Part shown: in pieces, positions 53,918 through 63,800 of the stretch
Layout of the letters: the number at the start of each line of letters is the position of its first letter
Position numbering within the stretch: the first letter of the stretch is position 1
Assembly (NCBI GenBank): GCA_029865845.1
Contig: JARXAM010000023.1
Span: forward strand, 1 to 64,000
Direction of reading: 5' to 3'
Length of the DNA: 64,000 nucleotides
From: Rhodoferax sp.
Lineage (GTDB): Bacteria; Pseudomonadota; Gammaproteobacteria; Burkholderiales; Burkholderiaceae_C
The notes under the pieces: generated by a model
Seen by the model: the letters and a program-made list of their open reading frames with translations, nothing else
Told to the model about the DNA's origin: nothing
The model's database searches: none
Position numbers and translations under genes: made by a program

Positions 53918-55213
53918 TCAGGCCACTTGCAGGGCTCGCTGCGCCTTCAGGCGGCGGGCCACGTCCAACCCGGACTTCAGGCCGTCTTCATGGAAGCCGT
54001 AGCCGGTCCACGCGCCGCAGAAATAGGTGTGTTGCATCCCCTGCAAGGCAGGCACTTTGCGTTGCGCCGCAATGGCTGCCAGGTCAAACACCGGATGGGC
54101 GTAGTCGAAACTGCCATGGATCTGTGCCGGGTCGATGTCGTTGACGGGGTTCAGTGACACGACCACGCTTTGCGCAAAGGGCAACGGTTGCAGCATGTTG
54201 AGCAGGTAATGCAGGCATACACGGGCGCTGTCTTGGCCGGCATCTGCACTGCGTTGGTAATTCCATGCGGCCCAGGCACGGCGGCGTTGTGGCAACACAC
54301 GCGTATCGGTGTGCAGCACCGCCCGGTTGGGTTGGTAGCGAATGGCACCCAAGACCTCGCGCTCTGCGGGGCTGGCGTCGCCCAGCAAGGCCAGGCTTTG
54401 GTCGGAATGGCAGGCCAGCACCACCGTGTCAAAGCGCTCGGTGTTGCCATGGATGGTCAGTGAAACGCCATGCGCGTCACGCGCAATGTGCTGCACCGGG
54501 GCGTTCAGCCGCTTGTCGGCGATCTGGGAGACAATTTTTTCTACATAGTGCCGGGCACCGCCGGACACCGTCCACCACTGGGGCCGATGGGTGACTTGGA
54601 TCAGGCCGTGGTTGTGGCAAAACCGGATCATGGTGGCCACTGGAAACTGCAGCATCTGGTCGGTAGGGCAACTCCAGATGCACCCCAGCATGGGAAGGAA
54701 GTACCAGTCGCGGAACTCGGCCGAGAGTTGGTGCTGCGCGAGAAACTCGGACAGCGGTTGCATGAGTTCGTGCTCTGCATCGCGCAGGGCTATGTCTGTA
54801 GCCAGCCGGTTGAACCGCAGCACGTCGCGCAACATGCGCAAAAAGCGTGGATTCACCAGGTTGCTGCGCTGGGCAAATACGGTGTTTAGAGAAGATCCAC
54901 TCCACTCCAGTGCCCGCCTGCCGGGGGACGCGGGCACCTGCACCGAAAACGACATGTCCGACTTGGCGGTGTCGACGCCCAATTCTGCAAAGAGCGCGAT
55001 CAGGTGGGGGTAGGTGCGTTCATTGAAGACCAAAAAGCCCGTATCGACCCCGTGGGTTGTTGGGCCATTGCGGCCCGGCAGCGTGATGTCGACGGTGTGC
55101 GTATGCCCACCGAAATAGTCGCCCGCTTCCAGTAAGGTGATGTCTGCCAGACCACGCAGTTGGTGCGCAACGGAAAGGCCGGAAATGCCGGAGCCGACGA
55201 TGGCAATCTTCAT
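53918..55213 (-). CDS. FAD-dependent oxidoreductase (amine-oxidase fold), first gene of the operon
   Basis: A 431-residue flavoprotein. The dinucleotide-binding start is KIAIVGSGISGLSVAHQL, followed by EAGDYFGGHTHTVD, GVDTGFLVFNERTYPHL, and a C-terminal FAD motif YFCGAWTGYGFHEDGL. It probably oxidises or desaturates a membrane fatty acid together with the methyltransferase and DUF1365 protein. It faces the divergent ferritin-like gene across 213 bp containing direct repeats. Confidence 0.93.
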   Translation of the reverse strand: MKIAIVGSGISGLSVAHQLRGLADITLLEAGDYFGGHTHTVDITLPGRNGPTTHGVDTGFLVFNERTYPHLIALFAELGVDTAKSDMSFSVQVPASPGRRALEWSGSSLNTVFAQRSNLVNPRFLRMLRDVLRFNRLATDIALRDAEHELMQPLSEFLAQHQLSAEFRDWYFLPMLGCIWSCPTDQMLQFPVATMIRFCHNHGLIQVTHRPQWWTVSGGARHYVEKIVSQIADKRLNAPVQHIARDAHGVSLTIHGNTERFDTVVLACHSDQSLALLGDASPAEREVLGAIRYQPNRAVLHTDTRVLPQRRRAWAAWNYQRSADAGQDSARVCLHYLLNMLQPLPFAQSVVVSLNPVNDIDPAQIHGSFDYAHPVFDLAAIAAQRKVPALQGMQHTYFCGAWTGYGFHEDGLKSGLDVARRLKAQRALQVA

Positions 55214-55271
55214 GGGCAGCCTCTGCGTACAGGAATGGTAGGTGGGGTCATGGATGGAAGTTTAAACCTCG

Positions 55272-55297
55272 CGGTAATTTTACGACTGATCGGTAAT
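55272..55297. promoter_or_regulatory. CGGTAAT direct repeats in the divergent promoter region
   Basis: CGGTAAT occurs at 55272-55278 and 55291-55297, 19 bp apart start to start, in the space between the FAD-oxidase operon and the ferritin-like gene. Possible binding site for a regulator that serves both directions; I see no gene for such a regulator in the window. Confidence 0.3.
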
Positions 55298-55426
55298 ATA
55301 TCGCAATGATGGGTTTTTCTTGGGTTTTTTTGCGTCGTGGGGGTTTGTGAAAAACCCTGTGACTGAAATGTGTCAAGTGATTGACATACGCCACGACTAG
55401 AATTTGCGAAGTTTTGAAAGGTTGTC

Positions 55427-56290
55427 ATGCTCTACCCTGAACTATTTAAGCAGTTGGAATCTGTGCGTTGGGATATGGACAAAGACATTCCCTGGGATAG
55501 CTTTGATCCGACGCAGCTATCGGACGAGCAGGCGGCCACCATCAAAATGAATGCCATCACCGAGTGGGCGGCACTGCCTGCGACCGAGATGTTCTTGCGA
55601 GACAACCGGGGTGATAGCGACTTTTCGGCCTTCATGTCGATTTGGTTTTTTGAGGAGCAGAAGCACTCGCTGGTACTCATGGAGTACCTGCGCCGGTTCC
55701 GGCCCGACATGGTTCCTACCGAAGCGGAGTTGCATGCCATCCGTTTTGAGTTTGACCCGGCCCCCGCACTCGAAACCCTGATGCTGCATTTTTGCGGCGA
55801 GATCCGCCTCAACCACTGGTACCGCCGGGCCAGTGACTGGCACACAGAGCCCGTTATCAAGGCCATCTACACCAAGCTCAGCCAAGATGAGGCGCGTCAC
55901 GGAGGCGCATACCTGAAGTACATGAAACGGGCCATTGGCAAGTTTGGCAGCGAAGCCAAGGCTGCATTCGCCAAGGTGGGTGTGCTCATGGCCAGTGCCC
56001 GCCGTACCGCGCAGGCATTGCACCCTACCAATCTTCACGTGAACAAGTCGCTATTTCCCTTGGATACCATCCAGAGCCGGTTGCCCAATCCTGAGTGGTT
56101 GGAGCATTGGCTGGACAAGCAAATCAACTTTGATGCGGTGTGGGAATCCAAAGTGGTGGATCGCATCTTGCACAACATGAGCCTTTTGCTGGAGCGTAGT
56201 TTTACGACCGTTCAAGAGCTCAACAAGTTTCGGCGCGAACTCACCAAAGAAGCGGCGCTGGCCGCTGGAGTGTCAGAGCAGCCGGTCTGA
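55427..56290 (+). CDS. Ferritin-like diiron protein
   Basis: A 287-residue all-helical protein with two diiron-type ExxH motifs, EEQKHSLVLMEY and DEARHGGAYLKY, plus Glu in ITEWAALPATEMF and FCGEIRLNHW: the E, ExxH, E, ExxH ligand set of ferritin-like oxidases and soluble acyl-ACP desaturases. Facing an operon for fatty-acid modification, a desaturase- or oxygenase-type role on lipid is plausible; unproven. GAAAGG lies six bases before the ATG. The 3' end overlaps the HD-GYP-like gene by 18 bp. Confidence 0.85.
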   Translation: MLYPELFKQLESVRWDMDKDIPWDSFDPTQLSDEQAATIKMNAITEWAALPATEMFLRDNRGDSDFSAFMSIWFFEEQKHSLVLMEYLRRFRPDMVPTEAELHAIRFEFDPAPALETLMLHFCGEIRLNHWYRRASDWHTEPVIKAIYTKLSQDEARHGGAYLKYMKRAIGKFGSEAKAAFAKVGVLMASARRTAQALHPTNLHVNKSLFPLDTIQSRLPNPEWLEHWLDKQINFDAVWESKVVDRILHNMSLLLERSFTTVQELNKFRRELTKEAALAAGVSEQPV

Positions 56291-57502
56291 GCGTGGCAGC
56301 GCTGTGAGCGGCAGCAGCTTGGCAAGGTTGATTTGCACCTTGACCTCGCTGTGCGGCACACTGGCCACGATGCGGTGCTCGGGCAGGTGCGTTTCGCGAA
56401 TCACTGGGTCCACCGTGGGCAAGCCCGCGCGGTTGATCAACACGGCGACTTTGGGTGTTGTTGTGTTTTGCCCGCGCTGAATCACGACCGCGATTTCCTG
56501 GGTGGCCAGTCGCACAAAGGAGCCCGGTTGGCAAATCCCCACGGCCTTGATCAGCGCAGCGCCTGCCTCGTCAATGGCCTTGTTTTCATCGAAATAACAC
56601 CCCTGCATCGCCATGGCCGGGGTGATGGGCTTGCGCGAGACACGTGGTGAGAGCCGCGCGGCAAACATGTCAGCACGCTGAATGAGGCGCGCAAACCTGC
56701 CACCGGCATCGCGGGGAGCGAGCGGCCCCGGCGCAGCCGTGTGGTGGTCCTTGACGGCCTTGAGCCAGTGGGCATCGTCAATGCCCATGGCCGCAAGCAT
56801 GTGGGCGGACCGGTCTGCGTGTTGCCGTATATGAATCTGCTGCTCTTTGCTGGGTGGGGCGACTTGTACGGCCAATTGGTCTTGCAACTCGGTCATGCCG
56901 TAGTTCATGGTGAGGGCGGCCAACCCCAAGGTTTGCACCTCGGCCTCGGGCCACTGCAACACGTCTTTCGCTGCGAGCATGCACATGACGCTCACCAGCA
57001 TCGCGTGGGTGGCGCTGTACATGCGCAACTCGTTGGCAGACAGATAGATCAAGGCGAACAAGGTGCCGTCTGGGTTGCGCAGGCAGTGCCGGGCCAATTG
57101 CCGCTGCAGTTGTTCCAGTCGCTCCATAAAAGTAGTGGCCTGCGAGTCCCGTAGCAAGAAATTGGCAATGGTTTGAAGGTCCAGCCAGTCCAGGCGTTCG
57201 TCGGGCGCATCCTGCCGGTCCACGAACGCAAACCGGGAAATCTTGGTGTCTGCGATCATTTTGAGCGGCTTGTCATCGCGCACCATGCCATGCAGTCGGT
57301 CCACATAGGCACGGTGGTGGGCCTCGGAGTCCGCCACGTCGATGTAGAGGCCCCCGCCGCGCTGGGAAATATCTTCCAAATCGCCACGTGAGGGGATGAC
57401 ATAGCCCTTGCATGCCAGCAGCGTGCCTTCTCTGTCGCGGAGCGGGAAAGGCAGCGGGTGGGCAATGCGAATGGAATCGATACTGATGGTGACGAGGTGC
57501 AT
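56273..57502 (-). CDS. Degenerate HD-GYP-like protein
   Basis: A 409-residue soluble protein. After an N-terminal domain like those preceding HD-GYP modules (about 1-80), residues about 165-265 follow the HD-GYP order: a first His in YSATHAMLV, then ALTMNYGM where the HD pair should be, a His in IHIRQHADRSAHML, KDHH, and TAAPG in place of GYP. The missing HD and GYP make c-di-GMP hydrolysis unlikely; a binding or scaffolding role is possible. The C-terminal 100 residues (SFVRLATQEIAVVIQRGQ) resemble the usual HD-GYP tail. It diverges from rfaE2 by 88 bp. Confidence 0.78.
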   Translation of the reverse strand: MHLVTISIDSIRIAHPLPFPLRDREGTLLACKGYVIPSRGDLEDISQRGGGLYIDVADSEAHHRAYVDRLHGMVRDDKPLKMIADTKISRFAFVDRQDAPDERLDWLDLQTIANFLLRDSQATTFMERLEQLQRQLARHCLRNPDGTLFALIYLSANELRMYSATHAMLVSVMCMLAAKDVLQWPEAEVQTLGLAALTMNYGMTELQDQLAVQVAPPSKEQQIHIRQHADRSAHMLAAMGIDDAHWLKAVKDHHTAAPGPLAPRDAGGRFARLIQRADMFAARLSPRVSRKPITPAMAMQGCYFDENKAIDEAGAALIKAVGICQPGSFVRLATQEIAVVIQRGQNTTTPKVAVLINRAGLPTVDPVIRETHLPEHRIVASVPHSEVKVQINLAKLLPLTALPRSDRLL

Positions 57503-57590
57503 ACGGCAGCGGGATTATGCAACGTCCATCGGCTGTTAACGGCCACTCTTGAATGGACAGCACGCCCAGTGGAACTGATAGCATGCGCAG

Positions 57591-58091
57591 ATGACCGATA
57601 CCGCCCAGTCCCCCGCATTTCTCCACAAAATAGTGTCTACCGACGACGTGGCTTCTGCCCTGTTGCGCTTGCCCCGCCCATGGGTCTTCACCAACGGGGT
57701 GTTTGATGTGTTGCACAAGGGTCATGTGATGTATCTCGCCCAGGCGCGCGCCTTGGGTGGAAGTTTGATCGTCGCACTCAATACGGATGCCTCTGCCAAG
57801 CGTTTGGGCAAGGGGGATGATCGTCCGCTGAACGCCGAATACGACCGTGCGGTGGTGATGGCCAGTCTGGGGGCGGTGGACTTGGTGACCTGGTTTTCGC
57901 AAGACACGCCACAGGCTTTGATTGCGACGCTTCGCCCCGACATTCTGGTCAAAGGCGGTGATTACGACATGCAGCTATTGCCCGATACCCGGTTGGTGGA
58001 GTCGTGGGGTGGCAGGGCACTCGCACTGCCCTTTGTCAGTGGCTACTCCACCACAGGCTTGGTCAAGAAAATACGCGCTACCAGCGCCTAA
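57591..58091 (+). CDS. rfaE2: D-glycero-beta-D-manno-heptose 1-phosphate adenylyltransferase
   Basis: A 166-residue nucleotidyltransferase matching the C-terminal half of E. coli HldE. WVFTNGVFDVLHKGHVMYL carries the HxGH motif; LNTDASAKRLGKGDDRP and the conserved PDILVKGGDY and SGYSTTGLVKKI follow. It activates heptose-1-phosphate with ATP for LPS core synthesis. The kinase half (hldA/rfaE1) is not adjacent. The last 4 bp overlap convergent glnE. Confidence 0.96.
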   Translation: MTDTAQSPAFLHKIVSTDDVASALLRLPRPWVFTNGVFDVLHKGHVMYLAQARALGGSLIVALNTDASAKRLGKGDDRPLNAEYDRAVVMASLGAVDLVTWFSQDTPQALIATLRPDILVKGGDYDMQLLPDTRLVESWGGRALALPFVSGYSTTGLVKKIRATSA

Positions 58092-60808
58092 GTAATGTCC
58101 ATGGCGTCACCAAACACGTGACGCCACAGGGTGATGCCCGCTTGCTGGGCAGATGCTGCATCGTCCGCAGGCAGACGCGGGGGCTCTTCGTTCAGGCGTG
58201 CAGTGTGTTGGATTTGTCGCAGTTGCCGGTAGGTGCTGGCGGCAGCTTCGCCTAAAGGTGCTGGCAAGAGTCCTGCGGCTTGCAGCCGATCCAAAAGGGC
58301 AATGTTGCCCACGTTTTCCAATAGGGCGGGATGGTCTGTGCCTGCGAGAAGCACCAGGTACTGGACGGCGAATTCAATGTCCACCATGCCGCCGGGGCTG
58401 TGTTTTACATCGAACCATTCGGGCGGTACCGGGTGCGCGCTGCGGACCCGGTTTCGCATGCTATGAATTTCGGTGCGCAGGGCGTGCGGGTCACGCGCGC
58501 AAGCGATGACGGCGCGGCGCACCGCTTCAAAACGTTCGGCCATGCCGTGGCTGCCAAACACGCAGCGGGCTCTGGTGATAGCTTGGTGCTCCCACGTCCA
58601 GGCGGCATTGCTGCCACGCTGCTGCTGGTAGTTGGCATAGGCCTCCATGCTCGTGACCAACAGGCCGGCGTTTCCGTTGGGACGCAGCGCGGTATCGATC
58701 TCGTACAAGTCGCCTTCACCGGTTTGCACCGTGAGCCAGTTGATCAATTTGCGGACCAGGGCGGAATACACTTCGGAGGCGCGCTCGTGCGGGTCGTCGT
58801 ATACGAACACGATATCGAGGTCGCTGCCGTACCCCAGCTCTTTGCCGCCCAACTTGCCATACGCAATGATGCCGAATTGCAGCGTGGCGCTATGGCGCTT
58901 GGGGGTGCGGTCCCAGCACCAGCGGGTCGTGATGGATAACACCGACTGGGCCAATGCGCTCAGGTCATCGGCAACATGCTCCACCCCCAGTCGGCCTTCG
59001 ATGTCGCGGGTCAGCGTTCTGAAAACTTCTGCATGGTGGGCGCGCCGCAGCAGGTTCAGCAGGCTCTCGTCATCGTCTTGCCCGCTTCCTTTGAGGGCCT
59101 GCATGCGCCGCTCCAAATCCGCTTCGAACACCGGGGCGTCAAAGCGCTCATCCAGGCCGCGGTTGTCTGCCAACTCATCGATGACGCCGGGGTGTTTCAT
59201 CAGGTAGCGCGCGGGCCAGCGCGCAGCGCCCAGCATGCGCAAAAGACGTTGGTGCACCAGGGGGCGCTCAAGCAACATGGCCAAGTAGCTCTCGCGCCGC
59301 AGCAGGGGCTCGATCCAGTCGGCTAGGCGAACGGCCGCTTGCATTGAGGTCTCCCCGGCACGCAACCACTGGCCGGTGCGGTCAATCAGGTGGCTCAGGC
59401 GTTGGCGCGAGGCGTCTTTGAGTGCCAAAACTCTGGGGTGTTCCCTCCATAGGGCAACCCGTGTCTTGAACTCGCCGTCCAGCGATTCCAGCACACCGTC
59501 CAAGTCCGGTGCAGCCGCTTTGGCACCTTGGGTGCAGCCTTTGCAGCTTGGCTCGGTGCCCCCTAGCAGCGCATCAAATTCTTGCGCTACCAGTTCGCGG
59601 TGTTGGTCCAGGGCGCATAGCAGGGCGCTGCCCGATGCCAGACCCATGGTTGTCGCGATCCATTGCAGGTCGGACGCATCGGATGGGAGCACATGCGATT
59701 GTTGGTCGTCCAGGTATTGGATGCGGTGCTCCACCTGTCGCAAGAACAGGTAGGCACTGGCCAGGCTTGCGGCCGTGGCCTCTGGCATCAGGCCGGCCTG
59801 GACCAAGCGCTGCAATGCATTGACCGTAGGGCGGGTTCGCAAATCGGGGAACTGTCCGCCGCGCACGACTTGCAGCAACTGAACAATGAACTCAATCTCG
59901 CGGATGCCGCCACGCGACAACTTGACGTCGTTGCTGCGCTCGGGTCGCCCCGCGCTGCGCTTGGCCGCGTGATCCCGTATTTGCCGGTGCAGCAAGCGCA
60001 ATGATGCGAACACGTTGTAATCGAGGTAGCGCCGGAATACAAACGGCGTTACCAGGGCGCGCAGTTGGCGGGCAGCGGGGGACGCAATGGCCGTGGCGGG
60101 TGCCACAACCCGGCTTTTGAGCCATGCAAAACGCTCCCATTCCCGGCCCTGCACATGGAGGTACTCTTCCAGGGCCCCCAGAGAGACCACAGGCGGGCCG
60201 GCATTGCCGTTCGGGCGCAGGGCGAGGTCCACCCGGAACACGAAACCGTGGTCGGTACTTTCACCCACGACCCCGTACAGAGCCCTAACCATTTTTCCGA
60301 AGAACTCCTGGTTGGTAATGCGCTGTCTGCCCAGTGCGTCGCCGTCGGTCTCTCCGTCGTTGTCGTAGACATAAATCAGGTCAATGTCGCTGGACACGTT
60401 GAGCTCCCGTGCACCCAGCTTGCCCATGCCCACCACCATGAGTTGCGCAGGCGCGCCGTTCGCGTCGCGGGGCGTACCGTGCTGGGCGCAGAGTTGCTGC
60501 AAGCTCGCTGCATACGCGCGCTCCAGGGTCCATTGCGCCAGGTCGGACATCACGCGCGTGACCTCTGTGACGCTGGCACACCCTGTGCAATCCAGGGTCA
60601 TCACCCGCTCCAAGACCAAATGGCGGGTGATGCGCAAGGTCGTGGGAAGGTCGTGCCCTTGTTGTTCGAGGGTGGTCGTGAGTCGCTGCAGTTCCCCCAT
60701 GTCGGGAATACCTGCGCGCAGCATGGCCATGTCAGTGGCGTACCGTCGCCGAATGCGCTGGGCGTAGCGTGACCCGGTGCTGTCCATGGTTGGATCGGGG
60801 CGGGTCAT
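58088..60808 (-). CDS. glnE: Glutamine synthetase adenylyltransferase/adenylyl-removing enzyme
   Basis: A 906-residue bifunctional enzyme with two nucleotidyltransferase domains: GMGKLGARELNVSSDIDLIY (N-terminal half, de-adenylylating in E. coli) and AYGKLGGKELGYGSDLDIVF (C-terminal half by homology), each with the GS-x9-DxD type site. It sets glutamine synthetase activity according to PII status. ATG 60806-60808 is used; GTG 60832 and ATG 60787 are alternatives. Its start is only 27 bp from that of the divergent yhdP gene. Note the window orders the two domains on the minus strand. Confidence 0.95.
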   Translation of the reverse strand: MTRPDPTMDSTGSRYAQRIRRRYATDMAMLRAGIPDMGELQRLTTTLEQQGHDLPTTLRITRHLVLERVMTLDCTGCASVTEVTRVMSDLAQWTLERAYAASLQQLCAQHGTPRDANGAPAQLMVVGMGKLGARELNVSSDIDLIYVYDNDGETDGDALGRQRITNQEFFGKMVRALYGVVGESTDHGFVFRVDLALRPNGNAGPPVVSLGALEEYLHVQGREWERFAWLKSRVVAPATAIASPAARQLRALVTPFVFRRYLDYNVFASLRLLHRQIRDHAAKRSAGRPERSNDVKLSRGGIREIEFIVQLLQVVRGGQFPDLRTRPTVNALQRLVQAGLMPEATAASLASAYLFLRQVEHRIQYLDDQQSHVLPSDASDLQWIATTMGLASGSALLCALDQHRELVAQEFDALLGGTEPSCKGCTQGAKAAAPDLDGVLESLDGEFKTRVALWREHPRVLALKDASRQRLSHLIDRTGQWLRAGETSMQAAVRLADWIEPLLRRESYLAMLLERPLVHQRLLRMLGAARWPARYLMKHPGVIDELADNRGLDERFDAPVFEADLERRMQALKGSGQDDDESLLNLLRRAHHAEVFRTLTRDIEGRLGVEHVADDLSALAQSVLSITTRWCWDRTPKRHSATLQFGIIAYGKLGGKELGYGSDLDIVFVYDDPHERASEVYSALVRKLINWLTVQTGEGDLYEIDTALRPNGNAGLLVTSMEAYANYQQQRGSNAAWTWEHQAITRARCVFGSHGMAERFEAVRRAVIACARDPHALRTEIHSMRNRVRSAHPVPPEWFDVKHSPGGMVDIEFAVQYLVLLAGTDHPALLENVGNIALLDRLQAAGLLPAPLGEAAASTYRQLRQIQHTARLNEEPPRLPADDAASAQQAGITLWRHVFGDAMDIT

Positions 60809-60835
60809 AATTCTGGCAACCGTGCAGACCACTTG

Positions 60836-63800
60836 ATGAGCGACACCCCACCCGACTTTCCACCCCGGCTCCGAGCCATGGCAACCCTTGCAACATGGGC
60901 CTTGCGCGCGTTAGTACTTGGGTGGGTGCTCATAGGGCTGCTCTGGTGCGGGCTGCATTTTGTCATTGTGCCGCGAATCGCCGAGTTTCGCCCGTGGATC
61001 CAAGAGCAGGCCTCACAAGCTTTGGGCTTGCGCGTGCAGATCGGCGCGATTGAGGCGCGCTCGAATGGGGTGATTCCGTCCATTGAGCTGCTTCGTGTAT
61101 CGGTTGCCGACCAGGCGGGACGACAGGCGTTGCTTCTGCCCAGCGTGTCCGTGGCCCTGTCGCCACGCTCCTTGTTGGGCAAAGGATTTGAGCAACTCTA
61201 TATCGACAGTCCCCAGCTAGACGTGCGACGCAGTGCCGATGGGGCATGGTGGGTGGCCGGCCTGCGGGTGGGCGATCCTGAAAACCCCGGCGGCACGCAG
61301 GCAGATTGGCTGTTTTCACAAACGGAAGTCGCATTGGTGAACGGACAGGTCACCTGGACCGATGAGACCCGCGCCGTAGAGCCCGTGGTGTTTGGGCGGG
61401 TCAGTTTGGTCATTCGCAACCGATTACGCAGCCACACAATGCGACTGGACGCAGATCCCCCTGCCCATTGGGGGGCGCGCTTCGAGTTGCAGGGCCAGTT
61501 CAAGCAGGCATTGCTGTCGGGACATCCGGGAGACTGGAAGGCGTGGAGCGGCCAAGCTTATGCGCAGTTTTCTCAGGTGAATGTCGCAGAGCTTGGCCGC
61601 TATGTGGACCTAGGCGCCCAGGTGCGCCACGGGCAGGGAACACTGCGCGCCTGGGTAGACCTGCATCGTGGCGAGGCCCGTGCAGCGGTGGCCGACGTGC
61701 AGCTGGAGCATGTGGACCTGCATGCGGGGGAACCTTTGCAGCCGATCACGCTGGCGTCGGTGTCAGGGCGCATGGGCGTGCGCGCCATCGCGGGGGGGCA
61801 CGAGTGGAGTACTGAATCCTTGCAGTTCACCACTGCAGATGGCCTGCATTGGCCGGGGGGCAATGTGCGTGTGCAGCAGTGGGCTGCTGATGGCGCGGCC
61901 GCTGAGCATGGTTCCTTGCAGGCCGACAAGCTGGATGTGGGGGCCATGGCCATGCTGGCGGACCGCCTTCCGGTGGCGCAAGGGCTGCATACGGCCTTGC
62001 GCCGCTTTGACCCCCGTGGTGTGGTGGATCAGGTGCAGGCCACGTGGACGGGGCCGATCGCGGACCTGCGCGAATTCAAGGTGACAGCCCGCATGCGCGG
62101 ATTGCAGTGGGCATCGTGTCGCTGCGATGCAAGTAGCCTGCCCGGTGTCCGGGGGCTGGACGCCACACTGGACATGGATCAGTCCAGGGGCACCGCCACG
62201 GTGAGCCTGCGCAGAGGGGCAATCGACGCGCATGGCTGGTTGGTAGAGCCCGAGGTCGCTGTCGACCAACTTTCGGGGACCATCGAATGGACGCATGTCG
62301 ATGGCAAGCTGGTGGTTCGTGGCAAGAACCTGCGGTTCGTCAATCCCGATGGCCAGGGTGATCTGGCCTTGACGTGGCAGGGATACACACGGGGCGAGGC
62401 GGCGCAGTCACTTGGGCTATTGGACTTGCAGGGCAGCTTGAGTCGTGCCAATGCGGCGCAGGTGCATCGCTACCTGCCTGTGGAGGTGGAGCCCGACGTC
62501 CGGACCTATGTGCAAGAGGCCTTGTTGGGCGGCACAGCGACCCAAGTGCAATTCAAGTTCAAGGGCGACCTGGATCAGTTTCCCTATCGGAGCGGTGATG
62601 CAGGCGAATTCCGAATCGCCGCGAGCTTGGGCAACGCCACCTACGCATTTGCCCCCCATGGGGTACTGCCCAAAGACAGTTTGCCGTGGCCGGTGCTGGG
62701 TCAAGTACAGGGTGAGTTGGTGCTGGACAACGATGTGCTCAGGATCAAGTTGCTCAAAGGTAGCGTGGGGCCGACTGCGCTGGCCCTCGGGAGAACAGAC
62801 ATCGTCATCAGCCAGTTGTATGACGCATCCCAGTTGACGGTGGCGGCCGAGGCCAGGGGGCCGTTGCCCGACCTGCTCCGTGTTGTTGATGCCTCGCCAT
62901 TGGGGGGGTGGATGGACCAGGCCCTTGCCCACACGACGGCCACCGGTGTGGCGGACTACAAATTCAAGCTGGCCTTTCCGTTGGCCGATGTCAACCGGGC
63001 CACGGTGCAGGGCAGCGTTGTGCTGGCCGGAAACGACCTGCAGTTTTCCCCAGAGACCCCCAAACTGAGCCGCGCCAGGGGCGTGATTGCGTTCACTGAC
63101 ACCGGATTTTCGTTGGCAGGTGCGCAGGCCAAGATGCTGGGTGGGGACGTCAAGATAGAGGGCGGACTGACGTTTGGTGCACCTGCCGCCAGCCCAGCTG
63201 CCTTTGCGCGCGCGGCTGCGCAGCAGCTCAAGATCACCGGAGTGGCGACAGCGGAGGGGCTGCACCAGGCGGCTGAGCTGGGCTCCGCAGCCCGCTTGGC
63301 GCAGTTCATGACAGGTAGCGCCGGGTACAGCGCCACACTGGGATTTCGCTCAGGCGTTCCAGAGATACAGATCGCCACCAATTTGGTCGGCATGGCCTTG
63401 GCTTTGCCCCACCCGCTGGGCAAAGCTGCCGAGGTACCGTTGGCACTTCGGTTGGAAACTGCGGTGCTGAAAACCCCTGTGGGCACGGTCAGCACGCCCC
63501 TGCGCGACCGCTGGCAACTGGAGGTAGGAAAGTGGGCCTTGGCCACCTATGTGCGTGACCTCTCCGGGGTACAGCCGCGTGTGCAAAGTGGTGCCCTGGG
63601 AATTGGCCTAGGCCCCCAAGAAACCGTTCCCTTGCCCCCGGATGGGGTGGTGGCGCATCTGAACCTGGCAACCCTCGACGCGGATACCTGGATTGCTGTC
63701 TTGGGCAAGCTCGCGTCCACCCCCTCGCAGTCCGTGGGGGGGATGGTGGGCGGATTGCCTCAGGAAGGTGACGAGGCCTATTTGCCCTCGGTACTGATCG

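Noticed and set aside
55381..55403. TTGACA plus TAGAAT as a sigma-70 promoter for the ferritin-like gene
   Set aside because: The spacer is only 11 bp, too short for a normal promoter.
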